From Sorangium aterium (lineage in GTDB: Bacteria; Myxococcota_A; Polyangia; Polyangiales; Polyangiaceae), in contig NZ_JAQNDK010000002.1 in assembly GCF_028368935.1 (NCBI RefSeq), positions 1,922,001 through 1,986,000 on the forward strand: a stretch of DNA of 64,000 nt, in the 5' to 3' direction. The position numbers were made by a program, and so were the translations under genes. The notes below the pieces were generated by a model that was given only the letters and a program-made list of their open reading frames with translations, searched no databases and had not been told where the DNA came from. Below, piece after piece: positions 35,030 through 43,326 of this stretch (positions within the stretch are counted from its first letter, which is position 1; every line of letters starts with the position of its first letter).

Positions 35030-36003
35030 CGCCCACCGCCCGCGTCCGCCGGGATCGGCGGCGCGGGATCCGGCGAAGGCGCCCTGAGGTGCAGCTCCGT
35101 CGACGAGGTGCAGGCGCGCACGATCTTCGGGCTGAGCTCGATGGGATCGAGCCGCGCGGCGGGATCGGCCTCGCGCCACGCGGCGCACGCGGTCTCGGCG
35201 AGCCCTGTGGCGTCGAGCGCGACGTAGGCCTCGAGCAGGTGCCGCTGCACCGTGGCGATCTGCACCCGGGCGAGATCGCCGTAGCCGAGCAGGCGGCTCG
35301 CCCGCGCCACGGCGTCGATGTAGCGGCCGCTCCGCACGTCGCCGGCGAGCTGCGGCAGCTCGGCGTCGACCCGGCGCTGGGCGTCGCGCGCGCGGCCGGC
35401 CCCCTCGGAGCGCACAAGCGCGCCGGAGCTCGCGGCCTCGGCCTTGCCCTCGGCCGTGAGCGGCAGATCCGTGAGCGGGACGAGGATCACCATGCCGCGG
35501 CGCAGCGGGTCCTGCTTGAGGTGGTTGTACTTGTCGAGCATCCACGCCTGGTCCCGCTTGCCCAGGAAGCGATAGGCGATGGTGAGCAGGGTGTCGTGCT
35601 GGCCGACGACGTACCGCAGGTTGTACGGCACGATGATCTCCTGCCCGTCGGTCGGCTCGAGCCAGGGCCACGTGTCGTTCGAGAGCGCGAGGACGTCGCT
35701 CCGGTCGGCGGTGCCGAGCAGCCGCTCCGCGAGGATCGCCCAGGTCTCGCCCGCGGTGACGCGGTGGTGGCCGAGCGCGGGCACCTCCAGCCGCAGGCCG
35801 GGCATGATCGGCACGCCGGCGCCCGCGTCGAGCGCGTTCGCGGCGACGAGCACCTGCTCCATCTGCACGCGCCCGTAAGTGCGCTCCGCGATCTGCGCGA
35901 GGGTCTCGCCCTCGCGGACGACGTGCGGGAACGCCGCCGCGGCGCTGCCGACCAGCGTCGTCGCCGCGAGGGCGCCCACGGAAAACCAAGCTCGCCGAGG
36001 CAT
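35026..36003 (-). CDS. exported protein with LysM repeats
   Basis: The 325-residue product has a signal peptide (MPRRAWFSVGALAATTLVGS, cleavage after AAA) and three LysM-like peptidoglycan-binding repeats: VVREGETLAQIAERTYG, RVTAGETWAILAERLLG and YVVGQHDTLLTIAYRFLG. A helical C-terminal region (about 215-310) ends in a Pro-rich tail. It lies directly upstream of, and overlaps, a membrane Ser/Thr kinase gene, which suggests that peptidoglycan status is coupled to phosphorylation. ATG 36003 is divergent from the OmpA-like gene, with a 127-bp shared promoter region. Confidence 0.88.
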   Translation of the reverse strand: MPRRAWFSVGALAATTLVGSAAAAFPHVVREGETLAQIAERTYGRVQMEQVLVAANALDAGAGVPIMPGLRLEVPALGHHRVTAGETWAILAERLLGTADRSDVLALSNDTWPWLEPTDGQEIIVPYNLRYVVGQHDTLLTIAYRFLGKRDQAWMLDKYNHLKQDPLRRGMVILVPLTDLPLTAEGKAEAASSGALVRSEGAGRARDAQRRVDAELPQLAGDVRSGRYIDAVARASRLLGYGDLARVQIATVQRHLLEAYVALDATGLAETACAAWREADPAARLDPIELSPKIVRACTSSTELHLRAPSPDPAPPIPADAGGGR

Positions 36004-36040
36004 CACGCCGCCGAGGGTACCAGGGGTTCGCGCGCTGTGG

Positions 36041-36070
36041 GACGGCTCGCGACCGCTCGCGACGGCTCGC
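36041..36070. repeat. three 10-bp tandem copies in divergent promoter region
   Basis: GACGGCTCGC, GACCGCTCGC and GACGGCTCGC follow each other without gap between the divergent LysM and OmpA-like genes. The position would allow a regulator to bind cooperatively, but no regulator is known, so this is only a candidate site. Confidence 0.5.
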
Positions 36071-36130
36071 GGGGAACGTTTGCCACGATTTCGTCGCGCC
36101 TGTCGTTTCGTGCCAGAGTGCGCGCGACGC

Positions 36131-37153
36131 ATGAACGACACGACGACGGCCGGCAGGATCCCGACGTGGCTCTCGCGGCGCTCGCCTGCGGCGGCGCGGC
36201 TCCTCACGGCCGGCCTGCTGGGGCTGGCGACGCCGGGCTGCCTCGTCCGGCAGACGCTGTACGACGAGGCACGCGCGGAGATCCGGAGAGAGCGCGAGGC
36301 GGGTGACAAGGCGCGGGCCGAGGCCCAGAGCGCCCGCGCCGAGTCCGCGCAGCGGTCCGCGCAGGTCGCCGCCATCGAGGAGGAGCTGGCGCGCCTGGCG
36401 GACGACCTCCGGGCGCGCGATCTCAGGCTGTCCGAGGCGACGACGGCCGAGGCGGGGCTCGCGCGGCGGCTCGACGAGCTCGTCGCCATGAACGAGGAGC
36501 TGTCGGCGCGGCTCCGGAGCGCCGGGCAGAGCGTGGGGCAGCTCGCCGGGGAGCGGGGCAGCCTGTCGGCGGAGCTCGCGGAGACGCGGGCCAAGCTCGA
36601 CGATCTGCGCCGAAAGCAGGCGGCGGCGGAGGCGCGGGCGGCCGGGATCCGCGACGCCGTGGACCGGCTCAAGGGCGCCGTCGCCGCGGGGAAGGTCCGT
36701 GTCGGGCTCCGCGCCGGGCAGCTCGTGATCGAGGTGCCGAGCGATACGCTCTTCGCCGCGGGGAAGGCCGAGATCCAGCGCGAGGGGCGCGCGGTGCTGG
36801 CCGAGATCGCCGCGGTGCTGCGGACGATGCCGGAGCACAGGTTCCAGGTCGCCGGGCACACCGACGACGGCGGCGACGCGAAGAGCAAGAAGGGGAAGGG
36901 CGCGCGCCTCCCGTCGAGCTGGGAGCTGTCGGCGGCCCGCGCTGTGGCGGTGGTCCAGGCGCTGATCGCGGAGGGCATGGCGCCCGGGAGCCTGTCCGCG
37001 GCTGGATACGGCGAGTTCGCGCCGGCGGCGACGAACGCCACCGCGGAGGGGCGGGCGAAGAACCGGCGGATCGAGATCGGCCTGGTGATGGACCAGGAAG
37101 CGTCGGAGAAGGAAAAAGCAGGCGGCCCGAGCGGGGCAGCGCCAAAGCCCTGA
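36131..37153 (+). CDS. OmpA-like outer-membrane lipoprotein with coiled coil
   Basis: The 340-residue product has a lipobox ending LATPGC (Cys about 37). A long heptad-rich coiled coil (about 45-185; ARAEAQSARAESAQRSAQV, LARRLDELVAMNEELSARL) follows. The C-terminal OmpA/MotB peptidoglycan-binding domain has LFAAGKAEIQREGRAVLAEI, VAGHTDD, SAARAVAVV and GYGEFAPAATN...NRRIEI. It probably links the outer membrane to peptidoglycan. It is divergent from the LysM-kinase operon, which also concerns the cell wall. ATG 36131 is preferred because the lipoprotein signal then sits close to the N terminus. Confidence 0.9.
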   Translation: MNDTTTAGRIPTWLSRRSPAAARLLTAGLLGLATPGCLVRQTLYDEARAEIRREREAGDKARAEAQSARAESAQRSAQVAAIEEELARLADDLRARDLRLSEATTAEAGLARRLDELVAMNEELSARLRSAGQSVGQLAGERGSLSAELAETRAKLDDLRRKQAAAEARAAGIRDAVDRLKGAVAAGKVRVGLRAGQLVIEVPSDTLFAAGKAEIQREGRAVLAEIAAVLRTMPEHRFQVAGHTDDGGDAKSKKGKGARLPSSWELSAARAVAVVQALIAEGMAPGSLSAAGYGEFAPAATNATAEGRAKNRRIEIGLVMDQEASEKEKAGGPSGAAPKP

Positions 37154-37193
37154 CGGGTCGCCTCCAGCGCCTCCGGGCGCCGCCTGCGTCACA

Positions 37194-38633
37194 TCACCGA
37201 TCGCCCGCCTGCCCCGCGGCCGCCGCCTCGCCACGCCGCAGCGCGCATGCCGCGAGGATGCACAGCGCCGGCGTCACGACCATGTGATACCGGTCCTCGC
37301 CGAAGAAGACGGCGTGCGTCAGCGCCACCGACGCGACCGCGAACGCGAGGTAGCCGACGACGCCCCCGTTCGCGGGCCGGCCCGGCAGCGGCAGCGCGGC
37401 GATCAGCGGGATCGCCACCGCGAGCGGCCAGAACGCGTGCCCGTCGCCAAACACCCCGAGCGCGACCAGCCCGAGCACCGCCGCGAGCGCGAGGAGCTGC
37501 GCGGCGAGCTCCCGCCGCGGCCTCCGCCGCGGCATCGCCACGACGCCGAGCGCCGCGGCGGACAGCAGGCCGAGGTGCGACGCCGTGAGCACGCTGCGCC
37601 CCGCCGCGCGCCGCTCCTCGGGCCACGCCCCAGGGTCCGCCTCGCCGAGATAGCCGATCGGGAACGACTCGTGATCGAAGGTGAAGCCCAGCTTCCTCGG
37701 GATCAGGGCCAGCCAGCGACCTGGATCATCCTTGATCCACTGAAGCCCGGCGGCCATCCAGCAGCGGTCCTGCGCCACCTGGCCGCGCGCGATCGGGCAG
37801 CCGTCGCCCGCGCGCAGCGTCTCGAAGCGGCCCGTCGCGCGCGGGAACGCGCCGATGGCGAGGTTCCAGCCGCCGTTCGTCGAGACGAGCGCGCAGCCGT
37901 CCATCACGCGGCAGTTGCGGATCGTCCACGGCGCCACCACGGCGAGGGCCGTCGCGGCCGAGAGCGCCGCGGTGAGCGCGCCGCGCCTCCACGCGGCGCG
38001 CGCCCCGCCGGACGCCCCGCCGGCGCCCCGCCACGAGAGCAGCGCCAGGGCCGGCGCGCAGAGCAGGCTCTGGGGCCGCACAAGCGCCGAGAGCCCGAGC
38101 GCCACGCCCGCGAGGACCGCGCCGCGGGCCGGGCGACCGCGCGCGGCGTCGCGCGCGAGCAGCCACGGCGCCGTCACGAGGCCGAGCGCCGCGAGCGGCT
38201 CCGTCATGAGGAGCGCCGCATAGAGGATGAGCCCCGGCGAGAGCGCGGCGAGGAGCGCCGCGACGCGGGCGCGCGCCGGCGTCGTCGCGTACCGGGTGAG
38301 GCGGTGGACAACGACGACGAGCAGCGCGCCGATCACCGCGTTCGCGACGGTCGCCACGTGCGGCCCGGCGCCGAACAGCCGGTAGACGAGGGCGAGGAAC
38401 CCGCTGTAGCCGACCGGGTAATGGCACCACGGATGCCAGACCGCCTGGCCCCCGACGATGAGATCGTCCGAGTAGCCGAGCCCGGCGGCGATGCGGCGCG
38501 CGCCGAAATCGTAGTAATGGCCGTCCCACACGGGCTCGCGCGCCCACGCGATCGCCACGTAGAGCCGCGGCAGCAGCGCGAGCGCGAAAGCGAGCGCCGA
38601 GAACGCGAGATCCCCGCCGGCGCGCTCTGACAT
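37194..38633 (-). CDS. GT39-like polytopic membrane glycosyltransferase
   Basis: This integral membrane protein of about 479 residues has some ten or more hydrophobic helices. The first loop has AREPVWDGHYYDFGARRIA, like the acidic loop of ArnT/PMT-type (GT39) lipid-phosphate-sugar glycosyltransferases. It probably transfers a sugar from a polyprenyl phosphate donor; the acceptor is unknown. Start ATG 38633 gives the first helix directly (DLAFSALAFALALLPRLYVA). An alternative ATG at 38717 overlaps the stop of the upstream ParA-like gene by 8 bp and would add 28 polar residues. In either case the two genes are likely one transcript. Confidence 0.8.
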   Translation of the reverse strand: MSERAGGDLAFSALAFALALLPRLYVAIAWAREPVWDGHYYDFGARRIAAGLGYSDDLIVGGQAVWHPWCHYPVGYSGFLALVYRLFGAGPHVATVANAVIGALLVVVVHRLTRYATTPARARVAALLAALSPGLILYAALLMTEPLAALGLVTAPWLLARDAARGRPARGAVLAGVALGLSALVRPQSLLCAPALALLSWRGAGGASGGARAAWRRGALTAALSAATALAVVAPWTIRNCRVMDGCALVSTNGGWNLAIGAFPRATGRFETLRAGDGCPIARGQVAQDRCWMAAGLQWIKDDPGRWLALIPRKLGFTFDHESFPIGYLGEADPGAWPEERRAAGRSVLTASHLGLLSAAALGVVAMPRRRPRRELAAQLLALAAVLGLVALGVFGDGHAFWPLAVAIPLIAALPLPGRPANGGVVGYLAFAVASVALTHAVFFGEDRYHMVVTPALCILAACALRRGEAAAAGQAGDR

Positions 38634-38709
38634 GCCGCGCCCGTCGCGCCCGCCGTACTCGCCGCGCCCACGTCCGAGTCGCGCCGCCCCGTCGCTGGCG
38701 CGCGCCGCC

Positions 38710-40368
38710 TCAGCCATGCGGCTTGGCGCGCGCGCCCGCGGAGATCTCGCGCAGGCGACGCATGTAGGTCTTCGCCACCTGCGCCGGATCGAGCCGCAGG
38801 TACTTGGCAATTTCCTGAACGAATCCCTGTACGTAGACGGTCGCTGGCAGGTCGCCTATCGCCTCGTTCTCGATCGCCTGGAGGTGCGCGAGCGAGATCT
38901 TGGTCCGCTGGGAGATGTCGGTGAGCTCGACCCCCTGCGACTCGCGCACCTTGCGGAGCAGCGCGCCGCTGAACTGCGTCTCGGCGTTGATCTCGCGCGC
39001 GAGCTCGGCCTGGAGCATGGCGAGCTCGGCCACGGCGGCGGCGTTCTCGGCGCGCACCGGGCCGAGCTGCGTGCGCGGATCGTCCGGGTAGGTCGAGAGA
39101 TCGTACGCGCGGCGGCGCACCGGATCGAGGAGGGTGTCGTGCGCCTCCTCGATGCGCGCCTGCTCCTTCTGGAGCACCGCGGGGCTCAGCACGCTGACGA
39201 CGGGGAGGCTCCCCTCCCGGTAGGTGTCGCGCTGGCGCTTGTAGGCGCGCCGGATCTCGTCGTCGGCGGCCGTCCGCGCGAGGCCGAGCGCGTCGTAGAG
39301 CGTCAGCGGCGCGGCGCTCTTCGAGGCGGCGGCGAGGGCGCGCGCGTGCGCCTCGGCCGGGCGGGAGTCGCGCGCGGCGAGCAGCGCGAGGATGCGCCGG
39401 GCCACGCGCTCGAGGTTGCGCGCGCTCTTCGAGGTCGGGCTGTCGATGAGGAGCGGCTGGCGCCGGCGCGCGGTCAGCCACACCGCGTCGTCGTGCTCGA
39501 TGTGCCCGAGGTAGTCGAGGGAGATGCCGAGGAAGCGCTCCGAGACGGCGCTCATCGCGGGGCCGAGCTCCAGGTCCGAGCGGTGCCGGGTCTGGCTGAC
39601 CACGAGGTGGGGCTTCACCCGCGGCAGCTGCGCGGCCGCGAGCGACGCGACCCCCTCGTCGAACCGCTTCACCTCCATGATGAAGTCGCGCGGCGTCGCG
39701 AGCGGTGGGAGCGACGCGGCCACCTTCTCCACGAGCCGGATCTTGAAGCGCTCCTTCATGAGCGCCCGGCGCAAGGTGCGCTGGTAGAGCGCGCGGCAGA
39801 AGCGGTAGGAGTGCTCGACCGCGAGCGGCTCGGGCGTGGTGGCGCAGATGCCGACGTCGGCGTGCAGGAAGAGGTCGAGCGTCGAGGAGCCGGTCGCCGC
39901 GCCGAGGCTGACGATCACGTAGTCGACGTCGAGCTCCTGGATCATCTTCATCCAGTAGGCGGCGCGGCTCGGCCGGTGCGGCGTGGCCGTCATCGGATCG
40001 TACGCGGTCGGGACGAGCCGGAGCCCGGGCACCGTGGTCGCGATCGGCTCGGCCTTGCCCTCCTCGATGTCCTCGCGCGTGACGAGCGGCGGCGCCTCGA
40101 TCCCCAGCGCGGCGTGCAGCCCCGGGCTGTAGGCGTCGGTGTCGATGATGATCACGTCGCGCCCGAGCTGCGCGAAGTACACCCCCAGGTTGACCGCGAG
40201 CGTCGCCTTGCCCACGCCCCCGCGGCCGCCCCCCACGGCGATCACGCGCCGGGATCGCGAGCTGGAGAACGAGGTGATCTCGCCCGGCAGGGGGAGGTCG
40301 TCGTCCGCCGAGCCGGGCGGGAGGGTCGAATAGCGCGGCGGAGGGTAGGACTCACCGGAGCTGGACAA
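38710..40368 (-). CDS. ParA/MinD-like ATPase + J-like + RodZ-type HTH fusion
   Basis: A 552-residue cytoplasmic protein has three modules. Residues 38-300 are a MinD/FlhG-type P-loop domain: GGGRGGVGKATLAVNLG, with later VDYVIVSLGAA and VGICATTPEPLAVEH. The usual signature lysine (KGGVGK) is Arg and the following Thr/Ser is Ala, so ATPase activity may be changed. Residues about 345-430 resemble a J domain (LYDALGLARTAADDEIRRAY) but lack HPD. The C-terminal 80 residues match the cytoplasmic HTH of RodZ (LRKVRESQGVELTDISQRT, VYVQGFVQEIAKYLRLDP). A role in spatial organisation of envelope or surface machinery is inferred. It is followed by a glycosyltransferase gene. Confidence 0.82.
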   Translation of the reverse strand: MSSSGESYPPPRYSTLPPGSADDDLPLPGEITSFSSSRSRRVIAVGGGRGGVGKATLAVNLGVYFAQLGRDVIIIDTDAYSPGLHAALGIEAPPLVTREDIEEGKAEPIATTVPGLRLVPTAYDPMTATPHRPSRAAYWMKMIQELDVDYVIVSLGAATGSSTLDLFLHADVGICATTPEPLAVEHSYRFCRALYQRTLRRALMKERFKIRLVEKVAASLPPLATPRDFIMEVKRFDEGVASLAAAQLPRVKPHLVVSQTRHRSDLELGPAMSAVSERFLGISLDYLGHIEHDDAVWLTARRRQPLLIDSPTSKSARNLERVARRILALLAARDSRPAEAHARALAAASKSAAPLTLYDALGLARTAADDEIRRAYKRQRDTYREGSLPVVSVLSPAVLQKEQARIEEAHDTLLDPVRRRAYDLSTYPDDPRTQLGPVRAENAAAVAELAMLQAELAREINAETQFSGALLRKVRESQGVELTDISQRTKISLAHLQAIENEAIGDLPATVYVQGFVQEIAKYLRLDPAQVAKTYMRRLREISAGARAKPHG

Positions 40369-40616
40369 GGTTCCTCTTCGTGCGGCGCGCGGTGGTGCGC
40401 GGGCGGGATGGTGCGGCGGCGAGCGGATGCGAGCGGCTCGCGGCGCGTGTCCCTCCTAGCACGCGCCGCGCGCGGCCATCAGCGTCGCCGTCGCCGGGGC
40501 TCGGCGCCGTCGCCGGGGCCCCGCACCGTCGCGCGCGGTCCGCCCGCCCCGCCTGCCGCGGCTCCCGCCGCGCGAGCCGCCTCGACGCGCCCAGGCCGCT
40601 GGGCTAGGCGCTCTCC

Positions 40617-41840
40617 GTGGCCACCGTCCGACCTTTCCGCGCTTACCGACCCCCCCAGGCCCAGGCGGCTCGCGTCGCGAGCCCGCCGTACGACGTCATC
40701 TCGACCGCCGAGGCGCGCGTCCTCGCGGCGGGAGGCCTGCACAGCTTCCTCCGCGTCTCCCGCCCCGAGATCGACCTGCCCGAGGGGACGGACGAGCACG
40801 ACGACGCCGTCTACGCCCGCGGCGCGCAGAACCTCGCCGATCTCATCGCGAGCGGCGACCTCGCGCAGGACCCGGAGCCGCACCTCTACCTCTACGCGCA
40901 GAGGATGGGTGATCACCGGCAGATCGGCGTCGTCGGCTGCGCCGCGGTCGCCGAGTACGAGCAGGACGTCATCAAGAAGCACGAGAAGACGCGCCCCGAC
41001 AAGGAGGACGACCGCACCCGCCACATCGAGGAGCTCGGCGCCCACGACGAGCCGGTGTTCCTCACGTACCGCGCCGACGCGGGCATCGACCGCGCCGTCG
41101 CGGAGGCATTGCAGTCGCCGCCCATCTACGATTTCACGACCACGGACGGCGTCGAGCACAAGCTCTGGGTCCTCGGCCGCGCGGCGACCGCCGACATCGA
41201 GGAGCGCTTCCAGGCGATCCCAACGCTCTACGTCGCCGATGGCCACCACCGCAGCGCCGCGGCGGCGCGCGTCCACAGGAAGCTGCGGGGCGACGGCGGC
41301 GAGCACGACGTCTTCCTGGCCGTGGTCTTCCCGCACGACCAGATGAACATCATGCCGTACAACCGCGTCGTCCGGGACCTCGCCGGCCGCAGCGCGGAGG
41401 CGCTGCTCGCAGCCCTCGGCGAGCGGCTCGACATCGCGCCGGCGAGGGACGGCGCGGCCGCGACCCCTGCCGGCCCGCGGACGTTCGGGCTCTACCTCGG
41501 CGGTCGCTGGTACACCGCCAGGGTCCGCCCGGGGTCGTTCGACGCGAAGGACCCGGTGGCCTCGCTCGACTGCTCCATCTGCCAGGACCAGATCCTCGGC
41601 CCGATCTTCGGCGTCAGCGACCCCCGCCGCGACAAGCACGTCGATTTCGTCGGCGGCATCCGCGGCGTCGCCGAGCTCGAGCGACGCGTCGACTCGGGCG
41701 CGTTCACGATGGCGATCCACCTCTATCCGACGCAGATCGACGAGCTCTTCGCGGTGAGCGACGCAGGGCTGCTCATGCCGCCGAAGAGCACGTGGTTCGA
41801 GCCGAAGCTCCGCAGCGGGCTCTTCATTCATACGTTCTGA
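40617..41840 (+). CDS. DUF1015 family protein
   Basis: This 407-residue cytoplasmic protein of the DUF1015 family starts at GTG 40617 (VATVRPFRAYRP). It has the conserved PPYDVIS near the N terminus, LYLYAQRM, YVADGHHRSAAAARVHR and MPYNRVVRDLAG in the middle. YVADGHHR is the family hallmark and resembles the nucleotide-binding loop of ParB/sulfiredoxin-like proteins. The biochemical role is not established to my knowledge. It is divergent from the ParA-like gene and is followed 33 bp later by a rhodanese gene. Confidence 0.88.
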   Translation: MATVRPFRAYRPPQAQAARVASPPYDVISTAEARVLAAGGLHSFLRVSRPEIDLPEGTDEHDDAVYARGAQNLADLIASGDLAQDPEPHLYLYAQRMGDHRQIGVVGCAAVAEYEQDVIKKHEKTRPDKEDDRTRHIEELGAHDEPVFLTYRADAGIDRAVAEALQSPPIYDFTTTDGVEHKLWVLGRAATADIEERFQAIPTLYVADGHHRSAAAARVHRKLRGDGGEHDVFLAVVFPHDQMNIMPYNRVVRDLAGRSAEALLAALGERLDIAPARDGAAATPAGPRTFGLYLGGRWYTARVRPGSFDAKDPVASLDCSICQDQILGPIFGVSDPRRDKHVDFVGGIRGVAELERRVDSGAFTMAIHLYPTQIDELFAVSDAGLLMPPKSTWFEPKLRSGLFIHTF

Positions 41841-41873
41841 CGAGCGCGCCGCGCCGGGGCTAGACTGCGCCCC

Positions 41874-42311
41874 ATGGCGGACATCAAGCGTATATCCCCC
41901 CAGCAGGCCAAGAAGCTCATCGACGAGGAGGGGTATCTCTACCTCGACGTCCGGAGCGAGCCCGAATATGCGGCCGGGCACCCGAGCGGCGCGCACAACG
42001 TGCCGCTCATGCACGCCGGCGCCGGCGGCATGAAGCAGAACCCCGACTTCCTCGATGTGGTCCGCGCCCTCTATCCCAGGGACGCGAAGATCATCGTTGG
42101 CTGCAAGTCCGGACAGCGCTCGATGCGCGCGGCAGAGGCCATGGTGTCGGCAGGCTACACGGCCGTCATCGAGCAACGCGCCGGCTTCGATGGGCCGCGC
42201 GACGCGTTCGGCGCGATCACCGAGCCGGGGTGGGGGCCGGCCGGGCTGCCCGCCGAGACGACAACGCCCGGCGGCTCGTACGCCGAGCTCCGCAAGAGCG
42301 CTGGCAAGTAA
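41874..42311 (+). CDS. rhodanese-like sulfurtransferase
   Basis: This is a single-domain rhodanese, 145 residues. It has YLDVRSEPEYAAGHPSGAHN at the N terminus and the active-site loop IIVGCKSGQRSMRAAE with the catalytic Cys. It probably carries persulfide sulfur; the acceptor is unknown. The C-terminal 35 residues (TEPGWGPAGLPAETT) are an extension seen in some plant-type single-domain rhodaneses. ATG 41874 has no strong Shine-Dalgarno. Confidence 0.93.
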   Translation: MADIKRISPQQAKKLIDEEGYLYLDVRSEPEYAAGHPSGAHNVPLMHAGAGGMKQNPDFLDVVRALYPRDAKIIVGCKSGQRSMRAAEAMVSAGYTAVIEQRAGFDGPRDAFGAITEPGWGPAGLPAETTTPGGSYAELRKSAGK

Positions 42312-42406
42312 TACGTCCGGCGCGCACGGCCCGCGCCGCGGCGCCGAGCGCGCCGTCGCAGCGCCGAGCGCGTTGCCGGAGGCCGCTCGCTCCGCTAGGA
42401 ATCCGC

Positions 42407-43117
42407 GTGCTCCACGGTGCGCGCGTCGCAGTGGTCATCCCCGCGCGGGACGAAGCGCGATGGATCTCCGAGGCGGCGGGGTCGGTCCCCGCCTTTGTCG
42501 ACCACGTGATCGTCGTGGACGATGCCAGTCGAGATGGCACGGCCGAGATGGCCCGCGCGGTCGGGGACGAGCGCCTCGAGGTGCTCGTCCACCCGGAGTG
42601 CCGCGGCGTCGGCGCGGCGATCGTCGCTGGCTACCGGCGCGCTCGCGCCCTCGGCGCCTCGGCCGTCGCGGTCATGGCCGGCGACGGGCAGATGGATCCG
42701 CGCGATCTCCCGCGCGTCGTCGCCCCGATCGCCTCGGGCGAAGCCGATTACGTGAAGGGCGATCGGCTGCGCCACCCCGACGTGTGGCGCGTCATGCCTC
42801 TCCAGCGGCTCGCCGCGACGGCGGCGCTCGCCGCGCTCACCCGCCGTGCTGCGCGGCTCGACGCCCTCTCCGACAGCCAGTGCGGGTACACCGCCATCTC
42901 GGCGCGCGCGATCGACGCGCTCGACCTCGACGGCCTCTGGCCCCGCTACGGGTATCCGAACGACCTGCTCGCCGCCCTCGCGGCTCGCCGGCTCCGCGTC
43001 CGCGAGGTCAGCGTGCGTCCCGTCTACCGCGGCGAGGCGAGCGGCCTGCGCGCGCGCCACGTGTTTACCATTCTTTTCCTGATCGCCAGGAACGCCATAG
43101 GGCAGTCCCTGAGCTGA
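42407..43117 (+). CDS. family 2 glycosyltransferase
   Basis: This 236-residue GT-A fold transferase has VAVVIPARDEARWISEA, VIVVDDASRDGT (nucleotide-binding acidic residues), a GYRRARALGA motif, the metal-binding region MAGDGQMDPRDL, and QCGYTAIS. The overall pattern is like dolichyl/undecaprenyl-phosphate mannosyl- or glucosyltransferases. The start is GTG 42407 with AGGAA six bases before. There is no C-terminal membrane helix pair apart from a weakly hydrophobic end (VFTILFLIARNAIG). The acceptor is not identifiable from context. Confidence 0.85.
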   Translation: MLHGARVAVVIPARDEARWISEAAGSVPAFVDHVIVVDDASRDGTAEMARAVGDERLEVLVHPECRGVGAAIVAGYRRARALGASAVAVMAGDGQMDPRDLPRVVAPIASGEADYVKGDRLRHPDVWRVMPLQRLAATAALAALTRRAARLDALSDSQCGYTAISARAIDALDLDGLWPRYGYPNDLLAALAARRLRVREVSVRPVYRGEASGLRARHVFTILFLIARNAIGQSLS

Positions 43118-43326
43118 TCAGGAAAACCGCAGAGCGCCCGGGCGCGGACGGAACGTGTGAGTTGGAGTCGATCGAATCGACACGTGCCACTGCGTAAAAC
43201 GGTCGACAACTCGCTCATTGGTTTTCATAGCAAAGCTGCCTGGCGACCTGACTCATCGACTTGGCGCGGAGGGGGCCCGAGAGGCGCGAACCCCGCAGCC
43301 ATGCTTCAACAAGGGGGGTGACGGAC

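Noticed and set aside
33797-37234. Reading the kinase at 33797-35029 as part of a 1145-residue protein
   Set aside because: The upstream part is the shadow of the LysM and OmpA-like genes; the GTG at 35029, overlapping the LysM stop, is the natural start.
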